Assembly (NCBI GenBank): GCA_900766795.1
Contig: CAAFWX010000231.1
Location: forward strand, 1 to 22,333
DNA: 22,333 bases
Reading direction: 5' to 3'
DNA from: Oscillospiraceae bacterium
GTDB taxonomy: Bacteria > Bacillota_A > Clostridia > Oscillospirales > Ruminococcaceae
The position numbers and the translations under genes are program-made. Within the stretch, counting starts at the first letter, position 1, and the number at the start of each line of letters is the position of its first letter. The notes under the pieces are model-generated. The model was not told where the DNA came from. It searched no databases and worked only from the letters and a program-made list of their open reading frames with translations. Below are positions 6,381 to 15,030 of this stretch, piece by piece.

Positions 6381-6970
6381 TATACAGTATAAGAGGCGAG
6401 CTAATCCACACCGAGCCAAACCTTGCGGTTGTTGAGTGCGCGGGAGTAGGCTACGCCTGCCGCACCACGGTAAACACCCTTGCGAGGATAAAAAACGGCG
6501 GCGAGGTGAAGCTGTTCACCTACCTGCATGTTACGGAAAACGGAGTGGATTTGTTCGGCTTTGCCGATACCTCCGAGCTTGACTGCTTCAAGCTTTTGAT
6601 ATCCGTTTCGGGAGTAGGCCCCAAGGCGGCGCTCTCGATTTTGTCGGACATCACCCCCGTAAAGCTTGCGCTGTGCATTTCCACGGGCGACAGCAAGACC
6701 CTCACAAAGTCGCCGGGAATAGGCGCGAAGATTGCTTCAAGAATAGTCCTCGAGCTTAAGGATAAGATAGCCAAGGAGCAGAACATCAAGTCCTCCGACC
6801 TGCAGCCCGCCGCTTCTTTCCCGGCGGGAAACAATGTCAGCGAAGCGCTGACGGCGCTTGCGGTGCTGGGCTTCAACCCTGCGCAGGCGCAAAATTCCCT
6901 TGCGGGAGCAGACCCCGCGATGAGCGTTGAGGAACTGATTAAATACGGACTTAAGAACCTTGCAAACTGA
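6377..6970 (+). CDS. ruvA: Holliday junction branch migration protein RuvA
   Basis: RuvA binds four-way junctions as a tetramer and loads the RuvB motor. The 197-residue protein shows an OB-fold N-terminal domain (1-64), two helix-hairpin-helix motifs (GVGPKAALSIL around 76-86 and PGIGAKIASRI around 113-123) and a C-terminal RuvB-contacting three-helix domain (about 150-197, ALTALAVLGFNPAQA). The ATG overlaps the ruvC stop by four bases. It is followed not by ruvB directly but by a TPR protein gene. Confidence 0.97.
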   Translation: MIYSIRGELIHTEPNLAVVECAGVGYACRTTVNTLARIKNGGEVKLFTYLHVTENGVDLFGFADTSELDCFKLLISVSGVGPKAALSILSDITPVKLALCISTGDSKTLTKSPGIGAKIASRIVLELKDKIAKEQNIKSSDLQPAASFPAGNNVSEALTALAVLGFNPAQAQNSLAGADPAMSVEELIKYGLKNLAN

Positions 6971-7922
6971 CGATGAGGTGAGCCTTATTAAACAAGAAAA
7001 CAAAAATACCGCAGGAGGAACCATACTTCTGCACTGCGTTCTGATGTTTGTATACATCTTTTTCATGCTGACGATAATCGGCGACGGCGAAACCCTCGGC
7101 GTGAACATGCTTGAGCCTGCCGTGCTTTTTACCGCCATGTTTATCGGAATTGAGGTCTGCGCAGTGATTGTTGTGCTGTTTGCAAGGCTTCTCATTCCGC
7201 ACCTGCAAAGGCGCAGTGCCGCTTTCAGAGCGCTCGGTCAGCATGGGGTTTCAAAGACCCTTCGCGACCCGATGGCGCGCCTTGCCTACAAGGGCGTATA
7301 CGCTATGCTTGAGGACGATTTCCCCAAAGCCGAGGAGTATCTGAACCTTGCCATGAGCCGCAGCGACGTGAACCAGAACAAGCTGTTCTGCATTGAGTGG
7401 CTGATTAAGCTGTATGAGGAAACGGGTGCTGATGATAAGCTGCTGTGGTGCTATCGCAAGGCGGTGGAGTTTGCTCCCGAGATTCCCTCAAATCAGGCTC
7501 GGCTCGGACACGCCTATTATGTGGACGGAAAGCTTGAGCAGGCTATGTACTGCTTTCAGCAGGCGCTGCGCTACAACCCGAACGAGGGCTTTGCGCTGTA
7601 CAGCATTGCAAAGATTCAGCTCATACGCGGCGAGGACGATAAGGCGCTTGAAACCCTCGAGAGCCTTGAGAAAGTAAACTCAAGTCACCCGCTGGTTTAC
7701 GCTGAGCTTGCGATATACTGGGCTATGCACGATGACGATGAAAAGTCGGACAGCTTCTATCAGAAAGCTGTGCTGTGCGGACATAATGAGCAGGAGTATC
7801 TGTACAAGCAGCTTGACGCGATAAAGCGGCTGCGCAGAGGAGAAACCTTTGACGGCGACAGCCTGCCATCGGAGTTTTACCGTCGTATAGAAAAAGAAGA
7901 ATCACAAGCTGAAAAGGAATGA
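6960..7922 (+). CDS. Membrane-anchored tetratricopeptide-repeat protein
   Basis: From the TTG at 6960 the protein has 320 residues. Two hydrophobic segments (about 21-40 and 53-77) anchor it in the membrane, and residues about 105-275 form successive TPR-like helix pairs (for example [20 protein letters not shown] at 183-202). TPR arrays bind partner proteins; no catalytic motif is visible. The start is uncertain: TTG 6960 overlaps ruvA by 11 bases without a clear ribosome site, GTG 6978 is an alternative, and AGGAGG at 7013-7018 lies inside the reading frame with no ATG at the right distance. The gene sits between ruvA and ruvB in the same direction with tiny gaps. Its partner is unknown and a role in recombination is not shown by the sequence. 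Confidence 0.8.
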   Translation: MQTDDEVSLIKQENKNTAGGTILLHCVLMFVYIFFMLTIIGDGETLGVNMLEPAVLFTAMFIGIEVCAVIVVLFARLLIPHLQRRSAAFRALGQHGVSKTLRDPMARLAYKGVYAMLEDDFPKAEEYLNLAMSRSDVNQNKLFCIEWLIKLYEETGADDKLLWCYRKAVEFAPEIPSNQARLGHAYYVDGKLEQAMYCFQQALRYNPNEGFALYSIAKIQLIRGEDDKALETLESLEKVNSSHPLVYAELAIYWAMHDDDEKSDSFYQKAVLCGHNEQEYLYKQLDAIKRLRRGETFDGDSLPSEFYRRIEKEESQAEKE

Positions 7923-7926
7923 TGAC

Positions 7927-8979
7927 ATGCTTGAAATGAATAACGACGCGCTAAGCCCCATGCCGAGTGACAGAATCGTCGAGCCTGCATATAATGACAG
8001 CGACGGCGATGTGGAGCTGACGCTGCGCCCGAAGCTGCTGGATGAATACATAGGGCAGGATAAGGTAAAGGAGAACATGGCGGTGTGCATTGAAGCGGCG
8101 AAAAAGCGCGGCGAGTGCCTTGACCATGTGCTGCTTTACGGCCCGCCCGGGCTTGGAAAGACAACGCTTTCCTGCATAATCGCGAATGAGATGGGCGTGA
8201 ATATCCGCGTAACGTCGGGACCTGCCATAGAAAAGGCGGGCGACCTTGCGGCGCTGCTGACGAATTTACAGCCGCACGATGTGCTGTTCATTGACGAGAT
8301 ACACCGCCTGCCGCGACAGGTGGAGGAGGTGCTCTATCCCGCGATGGAGGACTACGTTCTTGATATCGTGATGGGAAACGGACCTGCCGCCCGCTCAATA
8401 AGAATTGACCTGCCGAAGTTCACGCTGATTGGCGCCACAACCCGTTCTGGGCAGCTTTCCGCGCCGCTTCGCGACCGTTTCGGTGTGATTCAGCGGCTGG
8501 AGCTTTACAGCCACAGCCAGCTCTGCGACATCATTCAGCGCAGCGCGATTATCCTTGGCATTCCCTGCATGAAGGACGGCGCAATGGAGCTTGCGAAGCG
8601 CTCCCGCGGCACTCCGCGAATAGCTAACCGCCTGCTGAAGCGCGCCCGCGATTATGCGGAGGTGCTTGGCGACGGAAAGATAACCCGCGAGATTGCCGAT
8701 ATGGCGCTAAAGCGGCTCGAGATAGACGAGCTTGGACTTGACAGCCTTGACAGGCGCTTTCTTGAAATGATAATCAAGGGCTACAACGGCGGACCTGTCG
8801 GACTTTCAACGCTTGCGAGCGCTCTGAATGAGGAAGCAGTCACACTTGAGGACGTCTGCGAGCCTTATCTTATGCAGTTAGGATTTGTCGCAAAAACTCC
8901 GCGCGGACGAATTGCGACAAGCCTTGCCTACAAGCACCTCGGAATACTGCAAAACGGACAGCAGACATTGGATTTTTAA
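7927..8979 (+). CDS. ruvB: Holliday junction branch migration DNA helicase RuvB
   Basis: RuvB is the hexameric AAA+ motor that drives branch migration with RuvA. The 350-residue protein has Walker A GPPGLGKT (72-79), Walker B FIDEIHRL (121-128), sensor 1 ATTRSG (170-175), the arginine-finger region LRDRFG (181-186), sensor 2 around [12 protein letters not shown] (228-239) and the C-terminal winged helix with PRGR (325-328). The ATG at 7927 is preceded by AAAGGA about eight bases upstream. It starts four bases after the TPR gene stop. The N-terminus carries a short acidic extension of about 28 residues before [14 protein letters not shown], common in Firmicutes. Confidence 0.97.
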   Translation: MLEMNNDALSPMPSDRIVEPAYNDSDGDVELTLRPKLLDEYIGQDKVKENMAVCIEAAKKRGECLDHVLLYGPPGLGKTTLSCIIANEMGVNIRVTSGPAIEKAGDLAALLTNLQPHDVLFIDEIHRLPRQVEEVLYPAMEDYVLDIVMGNGPAARSIRIDLPKFTLIGATTRSGQLSAPLRDRFGVIQRLELYSHSQLCDIIQRSAIILGIPCMKDGAMELAKRSRGTPRIANRLLKRARDYAEVLGDGKITREIADMALKRLEIDELGLDSLDRRFLEMIIKGYNGGPVGLSTLASALNEEAVTLEDVCEPYLMQLGFVAKTPRGRIATSLAYKHLGILQNGQQTLDF

Positions 8980-9043
8980 TTTAAAGGTTTCTCTGAAGCA
9001 AAGGATACAGAAAACGATATTCTAACGCTTTGGAGGGACAATC

Positions 9044-10387
9044 ATGGCACGGATATTCGGTACAGACGGCGCACGCGGAATCGCGGTGACACAGCTCACC
9101 TGCGAGCGTGCTATGGACATCGGCAGATCCGCCGCAAAGGTGCTTGCAGCAAGCGCGGGAAAATCCACTCGCATTCTTGTCGGGATGGACACGCGGATTT
9201 CCTCGGAGATTCTTCTCTGTGCTCTTGCCGCAGGGATATGCTCGATGGGCGCGGATGCAGAAATCCTCGGGGTTGTGCCGACTCCCGCCGTGTCCTATCT
9301 GTTGAAAAGGTACGGCGCCGACGCGGGCGTGATGATTTCCGCTTCGCATAACCCCGCAGAGTATAACGGCATTAAGCTGTTTTCGTCCGATGGCTGCAAG
9401 CTTCCCGATGAAACGGAAGCGGAGATTGAAGCGCTTATTCTCGACAGACGAAGCGAGCTTTTACCCGCAGGCGCATTCGGGCGGGTGATTCAAAGCCGCA
9501 ATGCCGTTTCGGACTATTCCGATTACATAATTCAATGTGCAGACGCAGACCTTTCGGGAATGCGAATCGCTCTGGATTGTGCCAACGGAAGCGCTTCCGT
9601 CTGTGCACAGAGGATTTTTTCCGCCCTTGGTGCGGAATGTCTTATGCTATGCGACGCGCCTGATGGCTATAATATAAACGACGGCTGCGGGTCAACCCAT
9701 CTTGAGCGGCTTTGCAGCTTTGTCCGCAGCAATAAAGCCGATGTCGGGTTTGCCTTTGACGGCGACGCGGACAGGTGCCTTGCCTGTGACGAGTATGGAA
9801 CACCGGTTGACGGCGACAGCCTGATTGCTATTCTCGCGCAGTGGTTTAAGTCGCACGGGCGGCTCTCGGGGAACACCGCGGTGGTCACTGTGATGAGCGG
9901 GCTTGGGCTTAAGCACACCCTAGCAAGTCACGGAATCGAAACCGCCGTCACAAAGGTTGGCGACAGGTACGTCCACGAGGAGATGGAAAGGCACGGCTAT
10001 AACCTCGGCGGCGAGCAGTCCGGGCACATAATCCTGTCGGACTATGCCGCGACCGGCGACGGGGAGCTTACCGCCGTACTGATTGCAAAAATTCTTCGCG
10101 AAACGGGGAAAACGTTGTCGCAGCTTTGCGGCGATATCGCGCGATACCCGCAGACCTTGCTCAACGTCAGAATACAGCCGCACAAGCGAAGCGCTTGGAA
10201 AACCAACGCGGCGATAGCGGCGGTTATCTCGGAAGCGGAGCGTGAGCTTGGCAGCAGCGGCAGGGTGCTGGTGCGCGAGAGCGGCACGGAGCCGCTTATC
10301 AGGGTGATGACCGAGGGAAAAGACGAGCGGCTGACAAGGCTTCTTGCCGAGGAGATTGCAGACATAATAAGAGCCGAGTTTAGTTAG
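9044..10387 (+). CDS. glmM: Phosphoglucosamine mutase GlmM
   Basis: GlmM converts glucosamine-6-phosphate to glucosamine-1-phosphate for UDP-GlcNAc and peptidoglycan synthesis. The 447-residue cytosolic protein starts with the family signature FGTDGARG (5-12). Its active-site phosphoserine is Ser101 in SASHNP (99-104), the Mg2+ loop is DGDADR (239-244), sugar recognition includes GGEQSGH (about 325-331), and the phosphate-binding loop RESGTEPLIRVM lies near the C-terminus. The ATG at 9044 has GGAGG seven bases upstream. The usual Firmicute neighbours cdaA and ybbR/cdaR are absent; here it follows ruvB after 64 bases. Confidence 0.97.
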   Translation: MARIFGTDGARGIAVTQLTCERAMDIGRSAAKVLAASAGKSTRILVGMDTRISSEILLCALAAGICSMGADAEILGVVPTPAVSYLLKRYGADAGVMISASHNPAEYNGIKLFSSDGCKLPDETEAEIEALILDRRSELLPAGAFGRVIQSRNAVSDYSDYIIQCADADLSGMRIALDCANGSASVCAQRIFSALGAECLMLCDAPDGYNINDGCGSTHLERLCSFVRSNKADVGFAFDGDADRCLACDEYGTPVDGDSLIAILAQWFKSHGRLSGNTAVVTVMSGLGLKHTLASHGIETAVTKVGDRYVHEEMERHGYNLGGEQSGHIILSDYAATGDGELTAVLIAKILRETGKTLSQLCGDIARYPQTLLNVRIQPHKRSAWKTNAAIAAVISEAERELGSSGRVLVRESGTEPLIRVMTEGKDERLTRLLAEEIADIIRAEFS

Positions 10388-10403
10388 ACATAAGGAGAAC
10401 AAA

Positions 10404-10763
10404 ATGACAGTATGTGCAAATAACGGTGTATTCACCGTGACGAATATAGAAGAGCTTCACACGGCGCTGAATGCCGCATGCGGGGAGATATGGCTCGGAG
10501 AGGGCGTTGACAGCTACCCCTGCATTGCGATACTGGGCTGTGACGGCGGCGCTTCGCTGAACTATTTTGCCGAGCAGGACGGGGATATGTACGTTTCGGT
10601 CGGCGATAAGGGGCTGAGAGGAACGCTGGATGTAAATATCGACGGCGAGATATACAGCATTGAGCGGCGCTCGATAATTACCGTTGAAAAGGTAATCGAG
10701 AGCGCGGAGGAGTTTTTAAACGCTCTGAAGCTTCCCGAGTGTATCGAATGGGAAAAACTATAA
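10404..10763 (+). CDS. Small protein resembling Imm1-family immunity proteins
   Basis: This 119-residue protein is soluble, acidic, and lacks a signal peptide or membrane segment. Its layout resembles the Imm1 family of polymorphic-toxin immunity proteins as I remember it: an N-terminal helix region (EELHTALNAACGEI), then YPCIAILGCDGGASLNYFAEQ (33-53), where Imm1 members have a YP-L-I-L-----A-LHYF pattern, and a C-terminal helix ending LPECIEWEKL (110-119), close to the Imm1 ending LPK-IEWFEL. No toxin gene is adjacent. AAGGAG upstream supports the ATG at 10404. It lies 16 bases after glmM and runs into the methyltransferase gene, so it is cotranscribed with housekeeping genes. It may be an orphan immunity gene or a domesticated relative. 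Confidence 0.55.
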   Translation: MTVCANNGVFTVTNIEELHTALNAACGEIWLGEGVDSYPCIAILGCDGGASLNYFAEQDGDMYVSVGDKGLRGTLDVNIDGEIYSIERRSIITVEKVIESAEEFLNALKLPECIEWEKL

Positions 10764-10783
10764 AGACGATAAGGAACGAGAAA

Positions 10784-11650
10784 ATGAGAATTTCCGATAA
10801 GTGGCAGGACTACTGCCTTATAGACACCTCTGACGGCGAGCGGCTGGAGCGCTGGGGCGATGTGACCCTTATCCGTCCCGACCCGCAGATTATCTGGAAA
10901 TGCGACGGCGAAGCGCCCGAGTGGCGCAGCGCCCACGCAAAATACAACCGCTCAAGCTCGGGCGGCGGCTCGTGGGATTTCCGCAGAAAGCTGCCCGAAA
11001 GCTGGCAGATAAAATACGGCGACCTTACCTTTATGGTAAAGCCCACGGGCTTCAAGCATACGGGCTTGTTCCCCGAGCAGGCGGTGAACTGGGACTACTG
11101 CATGAACGAGATACGCGGCGCAAACCGCCCGATATACGTGCTGAACCTTTTCGCCTATACGGGCGGAGCAACGCTCGCGTGCGCTTCTGCGGGCGCTTCC
11201 GTCTGCCACTGCGACGCTGTTAAGGGTATGGTTGACTGGGCGCGCACCAACGCGAAGCTTTCGGGGCTTTCTGATAAGCCTATCCGCTGGATAGTGGACG
11301 ACGCGGTGAAGTTTATCGGCAGGGAGATTCGCCGCGGCACACGCTACGACGGGATAATCCTCGACCCGCCAAGCTACGGCAGGGGCACAAACGGCGAGAT
11401 GTGGAAGCTGGAGGATAACATCTACGACCTTATGATGATGGTAACGCAGCTTCTCTCCGACAAACCGCTGTTTATTCTGCTTAACAGCTACACCACAGGG
11501 CTTTCCGCTTCCGTCATGAGCTATCTTCTCCAACAGACAGTCGGCAAGCGCTTTAAAATCGAGGTCATATCCGAGGAAATCGGGCTTCCCGTAAAGCAGA
11601 CGGGCATGGCGCTGCCCTGCGGAAGCACGGCAATAGTAAGGTTTCTTTAA
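10784..11650 (+). CDS. Class I SAM-dependent methyltransferase, RlmI/RlmL-like
   Basis: Probably a cytosolic rRNA methyltransferase (Methyltrans_SAM group), although the modified base is not known. The protein has 288 residues from the ATG at 10784, which has AAGGA eight bases upstream and gives the family-like beginning KWQDYCLIDTSDGERLERWG. A longer reading from 10739 would overlap the previous gene by 25 bases and lacks a ribosome site. Motif I is NLFAYTGG (121-128, SAM binding), an acidic residue follows the next strand (CDAVKGMV), and motif IV is LDPPSYGRG (193-201), the DPPSYG form used by RlmI/RlmL-type enzymes. There is no PUA domain; the N-terminal part is a short beta domain. Confidence 0.85.
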   Translation: MRISDKWQDYCLIDTSDGERLERWGDVTLIRPDPQIIWKCDGEAPEWRSAHAKYNRSSSGGGSWDFRRKLPESWQIKYGDLTFMVKPTGFKHTGLFPEQAVNWDYCMNEIRGANRPIYVLNLFAYTGGATLACASAGASVCHCDAVKGMVDWARTNAKLSGLSDKPIRWIVDDAVKFIGREIRRGTRYDGIILDPPSYGRGTNGEMWKLEDNIYDLMMMVTQLLSDKPLFILLNSYTTGLSASVMSYLLQQTVGKRFKIEVISEEIGLPVKQTGMALPCGSTAIVRFL

Positions 11651-11672
11651 TTAAGTTCAAGAGGACAAAAGA

Positions 11673-13427
11673 TTGAATATTATAGAAGTTGAGAATATAA
11701 GCTTTGATTATATCACCCGCGACGAGGAGGGCAACATCACCGAGCGAAACAATGTGCTCAAAGATGTGAGCCTTTCCGTTCCCGAGGGGCAGTTTCTTGC
11801 GGTGCTGGGACACAACGGCTGCGGAAAATCCACGCTTGCCAAGCACTTCAACGCGATTCTGACCCCGACAGCGGGCAGGGTAGTTGTAGATGGCATTGAC
11901 ACCTCCGACGATGAGCGGATTTACGATATCCGCCAGACGGTGGGCATGGTGTTTCAGAACCCCGACAATCAGCTTGTCGCAACGATAGTCGAGGAGGACG
12001 TGGCGTTCGCGCCCGAAAATCTCGGCGTACCACCCGAGGAAATCAGACAGCGCGTTGACGACGCATTGAAGCAGGTGGATATGTACGAGTTCCGCGAGCA
12101 CGCTCCCCATCAGCTTTCCGGCGGTCAGAAGCAGCGCGTTGCCATTGCGGGAATTATCGCCATGCAGCCCCGCTGCATTGTCATGGACGAACCGACCGCA
12201 ATGCTTGACCCCAAGGGCAGGCGCGAGGTCATGAAAACGATAAAGTACCTCAACCGCGAAAAGGGAATAACCGTAGTGCTTATCACTCACTATATGGACG
12301 AAGCCGCGCAGGCAGACCGCGTTGTTGTCATGGACGGCGGGCGGATAATCATGGACGATGTTCCGAAGAAGATTTTCTCGCAGACAGAACGGCTTCGCGA
12401 GGTGGGACTTGACGTGCCGCAGGTGACGGAGCTTTGCTATAAGCTGCGCCGGGACGGCGTGGATATTTCCCCGGAAATCATTTTCGAGGACGAATGCGCC
12501 GAAGCTGTTGCGGCTCTTGCAAAGGGAAAAAGCATAGCGCTCCCCGAAAGCACCGCCGCTTGTGCCCCCGCCGCCGAAAAAGGACTTGTGGAGGTTAAGA
12601 AGCTGACTTATAAATACAGCATTGGCACACCCTTTGAAAAGACCGCCGTTGACAGCGTTGACCTTTCTATCGCGGACGGCGAGTTTGTGGGAATTATCGG
12701 ACACACGGGCAGCGGAAAATCCACCCTTATCCAGCACCTCAACGGACTTATCAAGCCGACGAGCGGCGAGGTAATCATTGACGGCACCAACATCTGGGAC
12801 AAGGGCGTGAACATACGCGATATCCGCTTTCGGGTGGGAATCGTGTTCCAGTACAGCGAGCACCAGCTATTTGAGGAAACCGTTGCAAAGGATATAGCCT
12901 ACGGTCCGAAGAACATGGGGCTTCCCGACGAGGAGATTGCCAAGCGCGTAAGAGCCGCCGCGGAAGCGATGGACATTGTGAAGCTGCTTGACCGGTCTCC
13001 GTTTGAGCTTTCGGGCGGACAGCAGCGCAGGGTAGCACTTGCGGGCGTGCTTGCAATGAACCCGCAGGTGCTGATACTGGACGAGCCTGCTGCGGGTCTT
13101 GACCCCAAGGGCCGTGAAAAAATCCTCGCGCAGATAAAGCAGTATCATAAGACCTCGGGAAAGACTATCCTGCTTGTGTCCCATTCCATGGAGGACATCG
13201 TGAGGTTTGCGACAAAGGTGCTTGTCATGAACAAGGGAAAGCTGTTCTGCTATGACGACACCGATAAGGTGTTTGAGCGCACGGACGAGCTTGCGAGGAT
13301 AGGGCTTGACGTCCCGCAGATAACGCGAATGTCACACCTGCTCAAAGCTAAGGGAATAGATATAGGCAACGACATATATACAACCGAGAGAGCCGCTGAA
13401 AGGCTGCTTGCTCTCATAAAGGGATAG
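11673..13427 (+). CDS. Fused energy-coupling factor ATPase, EcfA1-EcfA2 in one chain
   Basis: This protein supplies both ATPase halves of the ECF module that powers vitamin and micronutrient uptake through interchangeable S components. It has 584 residues, twice the normal ~280. Half 1 has Walker [10 protein letters not shown] (46-54), Q-loop FQNPDNQ (94-100), signature LSGGQ (148-152), Walker B IVMDEP (169-174) and switch His206. Half 2 has GHTGSGKST (343-351), FQYSEHQ (392-398), LSGGQ (446-450), LILDEP (467-472) and His504. An alanine/proline-containing linker (about 285-303) joins them. Both sites look intact. The start is TTG at 11673 with GAGGA upstream. ecfT follows after five bases; no S-component gene is in the window. 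In most Firmicutes these are two genes, so this is a natural fusion. Confidence 0.92.
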   Translation: MNIIEVENISFDYITRDEEGNITERNNVLKDVSLSVPEGQFLAVLGHNGCGKSTLAKHFNAILTPTAGRVVVDGIDTSDDERIYDIRQTVGMVFQNPDNQLVATIVEEDVAFAPENLGVPPEEIRQRVDDALKQVDMYEFREHAPHQLSGGQKQRVAIAGIIAMQPRCIVMDEPTAMLDPKGRREVMKTIKYLNREKGITVVLITHYMDEAAQADRVVVMDGGRIIMDDVPKKIFSQTERLREVGLDVPQVTELCYKLRRDGVDISPEIIFEDECAEAVAALAKGKSIALPESTAACAPAAEKGLVEVKKLTYKYSIGTPFEKTAVDSVDLSIADGEFVGIIGHTGSGKSTLIQHLNGLIKPTSGEVIIDGTNIWDKGVNIRDIRFRVGIVFQYSEHQLFEETVAKDIAYGPKNMGLPDEEIAKRVRAAAEAMDIVKLLDRSPFELSGGQQRRVALAGVLAMNPQVLILDEPAAGLDPKGREKILAQIKQYHKTSGKTILLVSHSMEDIVRFATKVLVMNKGKLFCYDDTDKVFERTDELARIGLDVPQITRMSHLLKAKGIDIGNDIYTTERAAERLLALIKG

Positions 13428-13432
13428 AACAA

Positions 13433-14245
13433 ATGATAAAGGATATAACCATTGGACAGTATTTCCCCGGAAATTCTGTCATACACCGGCTTGACAGCCG
13501 CGTGAAGCTTCTGCTGGATATTGTGTATCTTGTGGCGCTTTTCTGCGCGCAAAGCTACACGGGTCTGCTTGTTGGCGCGCTTTTCATGGTGGTTTGCTAT
13601 ATGCTGGCGAATATAAAGCTCGTCATGATTTTAAAGAGCATAAAGCCCATCGTGCCGCTCATGATTTTCACAGGCATTCTTAATATGCTGTTTATAAAAG
13701 GCGAGGAGCCGCTTTTCTCGTGGTGGATTATTTCTGTCTATCCCGAGGGAGTGCGCATGGCGGTTTTTATGCTGATGAGGGTGCTTGCGCTCATAATCGG
13801 CATGTCGCTGCTGACCTATACCACCAGCCCCATTCAGCTTACGGACGCCATCGAGCGGCTGCTGAATCCGCTGAAAAAGCTGAAATTCCCCGTGCATGAG
13901 CTTTCGATGATGATGACCATTGCGCTTCGTTTCATACCGACGCTTGTGGAGGAAACCGACAAGATAATGTCCGCTCAGAAAGCCCGCGGCGCTGAGCTTG
14001 ACAACGGAAACCTCATGCAGAAAGCAAAGGCGCTGATTCCTGTGCTGATACCGCTGTTTGTGTCGGCATTCAAGCGCGCGAATGAGCTTGCAACGGCTAT
14101 GGAGTGCCGCTGCTACCGCGGCGGCGAGGGAAGAACCCGCCTGAAAACTCTTAAGACCGCTCCCCGCGACTATGTTGCGATAGCGGTAATGCTCTTGCTT
14201 TTTGCGGGAATAATCGTGATAAATATGTTCCCTGTCCTCCCTTGA
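13433..14245 (+). CDS. ecfT: Energy-coupling factor transporter transmembrane protein EcfT
   Basis: EcfT is the membrane scaffold that couples the EcfA ATPases to the substrate-binding S component. The 270-residue protein has hydrophobic segments at about 25-57, 61-88, 105-129 and 245-266, and long cytosolic coupling helices between about 135 and 230. The first coupling motif is the standard ARG (184-186). The second is CRC (225-227, in AMECRCYRGGEGR) where many homologues have ARG, but the arginine itself is kept. It follows the fused ATPase by five bases and precedes truA by 17 bases, the order ecfA-ecfT-truA that is typical in Firmicutes. Confidence 0.94.
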   Translation: MIKDITIGQYFPGNSVIHRLDSRVKLLLDIVYLVALFCAQSYTGLLVGALFMVVCYMLANIKLVMILKSIKPIVPLMIFTGILNMLFIKGEEPLFSWWIISVYPEGVRMAVFMLMRVLALIIGMSLLTYTTSPIQLTDAIERLLNPLKKLKFPVHELSMMMTIALRFIPTLVEETDKIMSAQKARGAELDNGNLMQKAKALIPVLIPLFVSAFKRANELATAMECRCYRGGEGRTRLKTLKTAPRDYVAIAVMLLLFAGIIVINMFPVLP

Positions 14246-14262
14246 CATAAGAGGAAAAACAA

Positions 14263-15006
14263 ATGAGAAATCTCAAAGTATTCATAGCCTACAACGGCGC
14301 AAATTACCACGGCTTTCAGCGGCAGGACAATGCCGTGTCCGTGCAGGAGGTTGTGGAGAACACTATCGGCAAAATGCTGAAAATCCCGCGTCCTACGATA
14401 TACGGCTGCTCGCGCACCGACCAAGGTGTGCACGCAAGGCGCTTTTGCTTCAACGTGCGCGTTGAGAGCAGGATACCCTGCGAGGGCTTCGTGAACGGAA
14501 TGAACGCGCTGCTCCCGCCCGATATCGCGGTGCTTTCCTGCGAGGACACTGACGATGAGTTTCACGCGCGATATGCCGCGCAGGGCAAGGAGTATGTTTA
14601 CCTGATAAACAACAAGCCCCAGCGCGACGTTTTTCTGCAAAAGCTTGCATATCACTATCCGTACAAGCTTGACGTGGAGAAGATGAACAAAGCCGCGCAG
14701 CTTATGGTTGGAGAGCATGACTTCAGCGCTTTCTGCAAAGCCGAGGGGAAAACAACGGTAAAATCCACCGTGCGTACAATCCACAGGATAAGCGTCACTT
14801 TAAATGACGGAATGTGCGAGCTGCGCGTTGCGGGGAACGGATTTCTTTACAATATGGTGCGCATTGTCGCGGGAACACTGATTTTCGTAAGCGAGGGAAA
14901 GGTGTCTGAGCAGGACATTCTCCGCGCTCTTGAAACAGGGGACAGGGCGCTTACGGGAATGACATTGCCGCCCGAGGGGTTATATCTTAACGAAGTATAC
15001 TATTGA
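14263..15006 (+). CDS. truA: tRNA pseudouridine(38-40) synthase TruA
   Basis: TruA converts uridines 38-40 in the tRNA anticodon stem-loop to pseudouridine. The protein has 247 residues, a normal length. The catalytic aspartate is Asp53 in GCSRTDQGVHARR (48-60). Other conserved parts are YHGFQRQ (15-21), YVYLINN around 112-118, the HDFSAFCK segment (about 151-158) and NGFLYNMVRIVAGTL (about 191-205). AAGAGGAAAAA upstream gives a ribosome site for the ATG at 14263. It stays linked to the ECF genes as in other Firmicutes, but the usual ribosomal protein genes rplM and rpsI are missing after it. Confidence 0.97.
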   Translation: MRNLKVFIAYNGANYHGFQRQDNAVSVQEVVENTIGKMLKIPRPTIYGCSRTDQGVHARRFCFNVRVESRIPCEGFVNGMNALLPPDIAVLSCEDTDDEFHARYAAQGKEYVYLINNKPQRDVFLQKLAYHYPYKLDVEKMNKAAQLMVGEHDFSAFCKAEGKTTVKSTVRTIHRISVTLNDGMCELRVAGNGFLYNMVRIVAGTLIFVSEGKVSEQDILRALETGDRALTGMTLPPEGLYLNEVYY

Positions 15007-15030
15007 CGAAACCGATGGAAAGGTGTTATA

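Noticed and set aside
10404..11650. A toxin-immunity or defence module around the Imm1-like gene
   Set aside because: The neighbours are glmM and an rRNA-type methyltransferase, with no toxin, restriction or nuclease domain, so only the single gene is reported.
11565..12863. Long minus-strand open frame (432 codons) opposite the fused ATPase and methyltransferase
   Set aside because: It is the antisense shadow of two clear genes with ABC and methyltransferase motifs; high G+C at third positions makes long antisense frames common.
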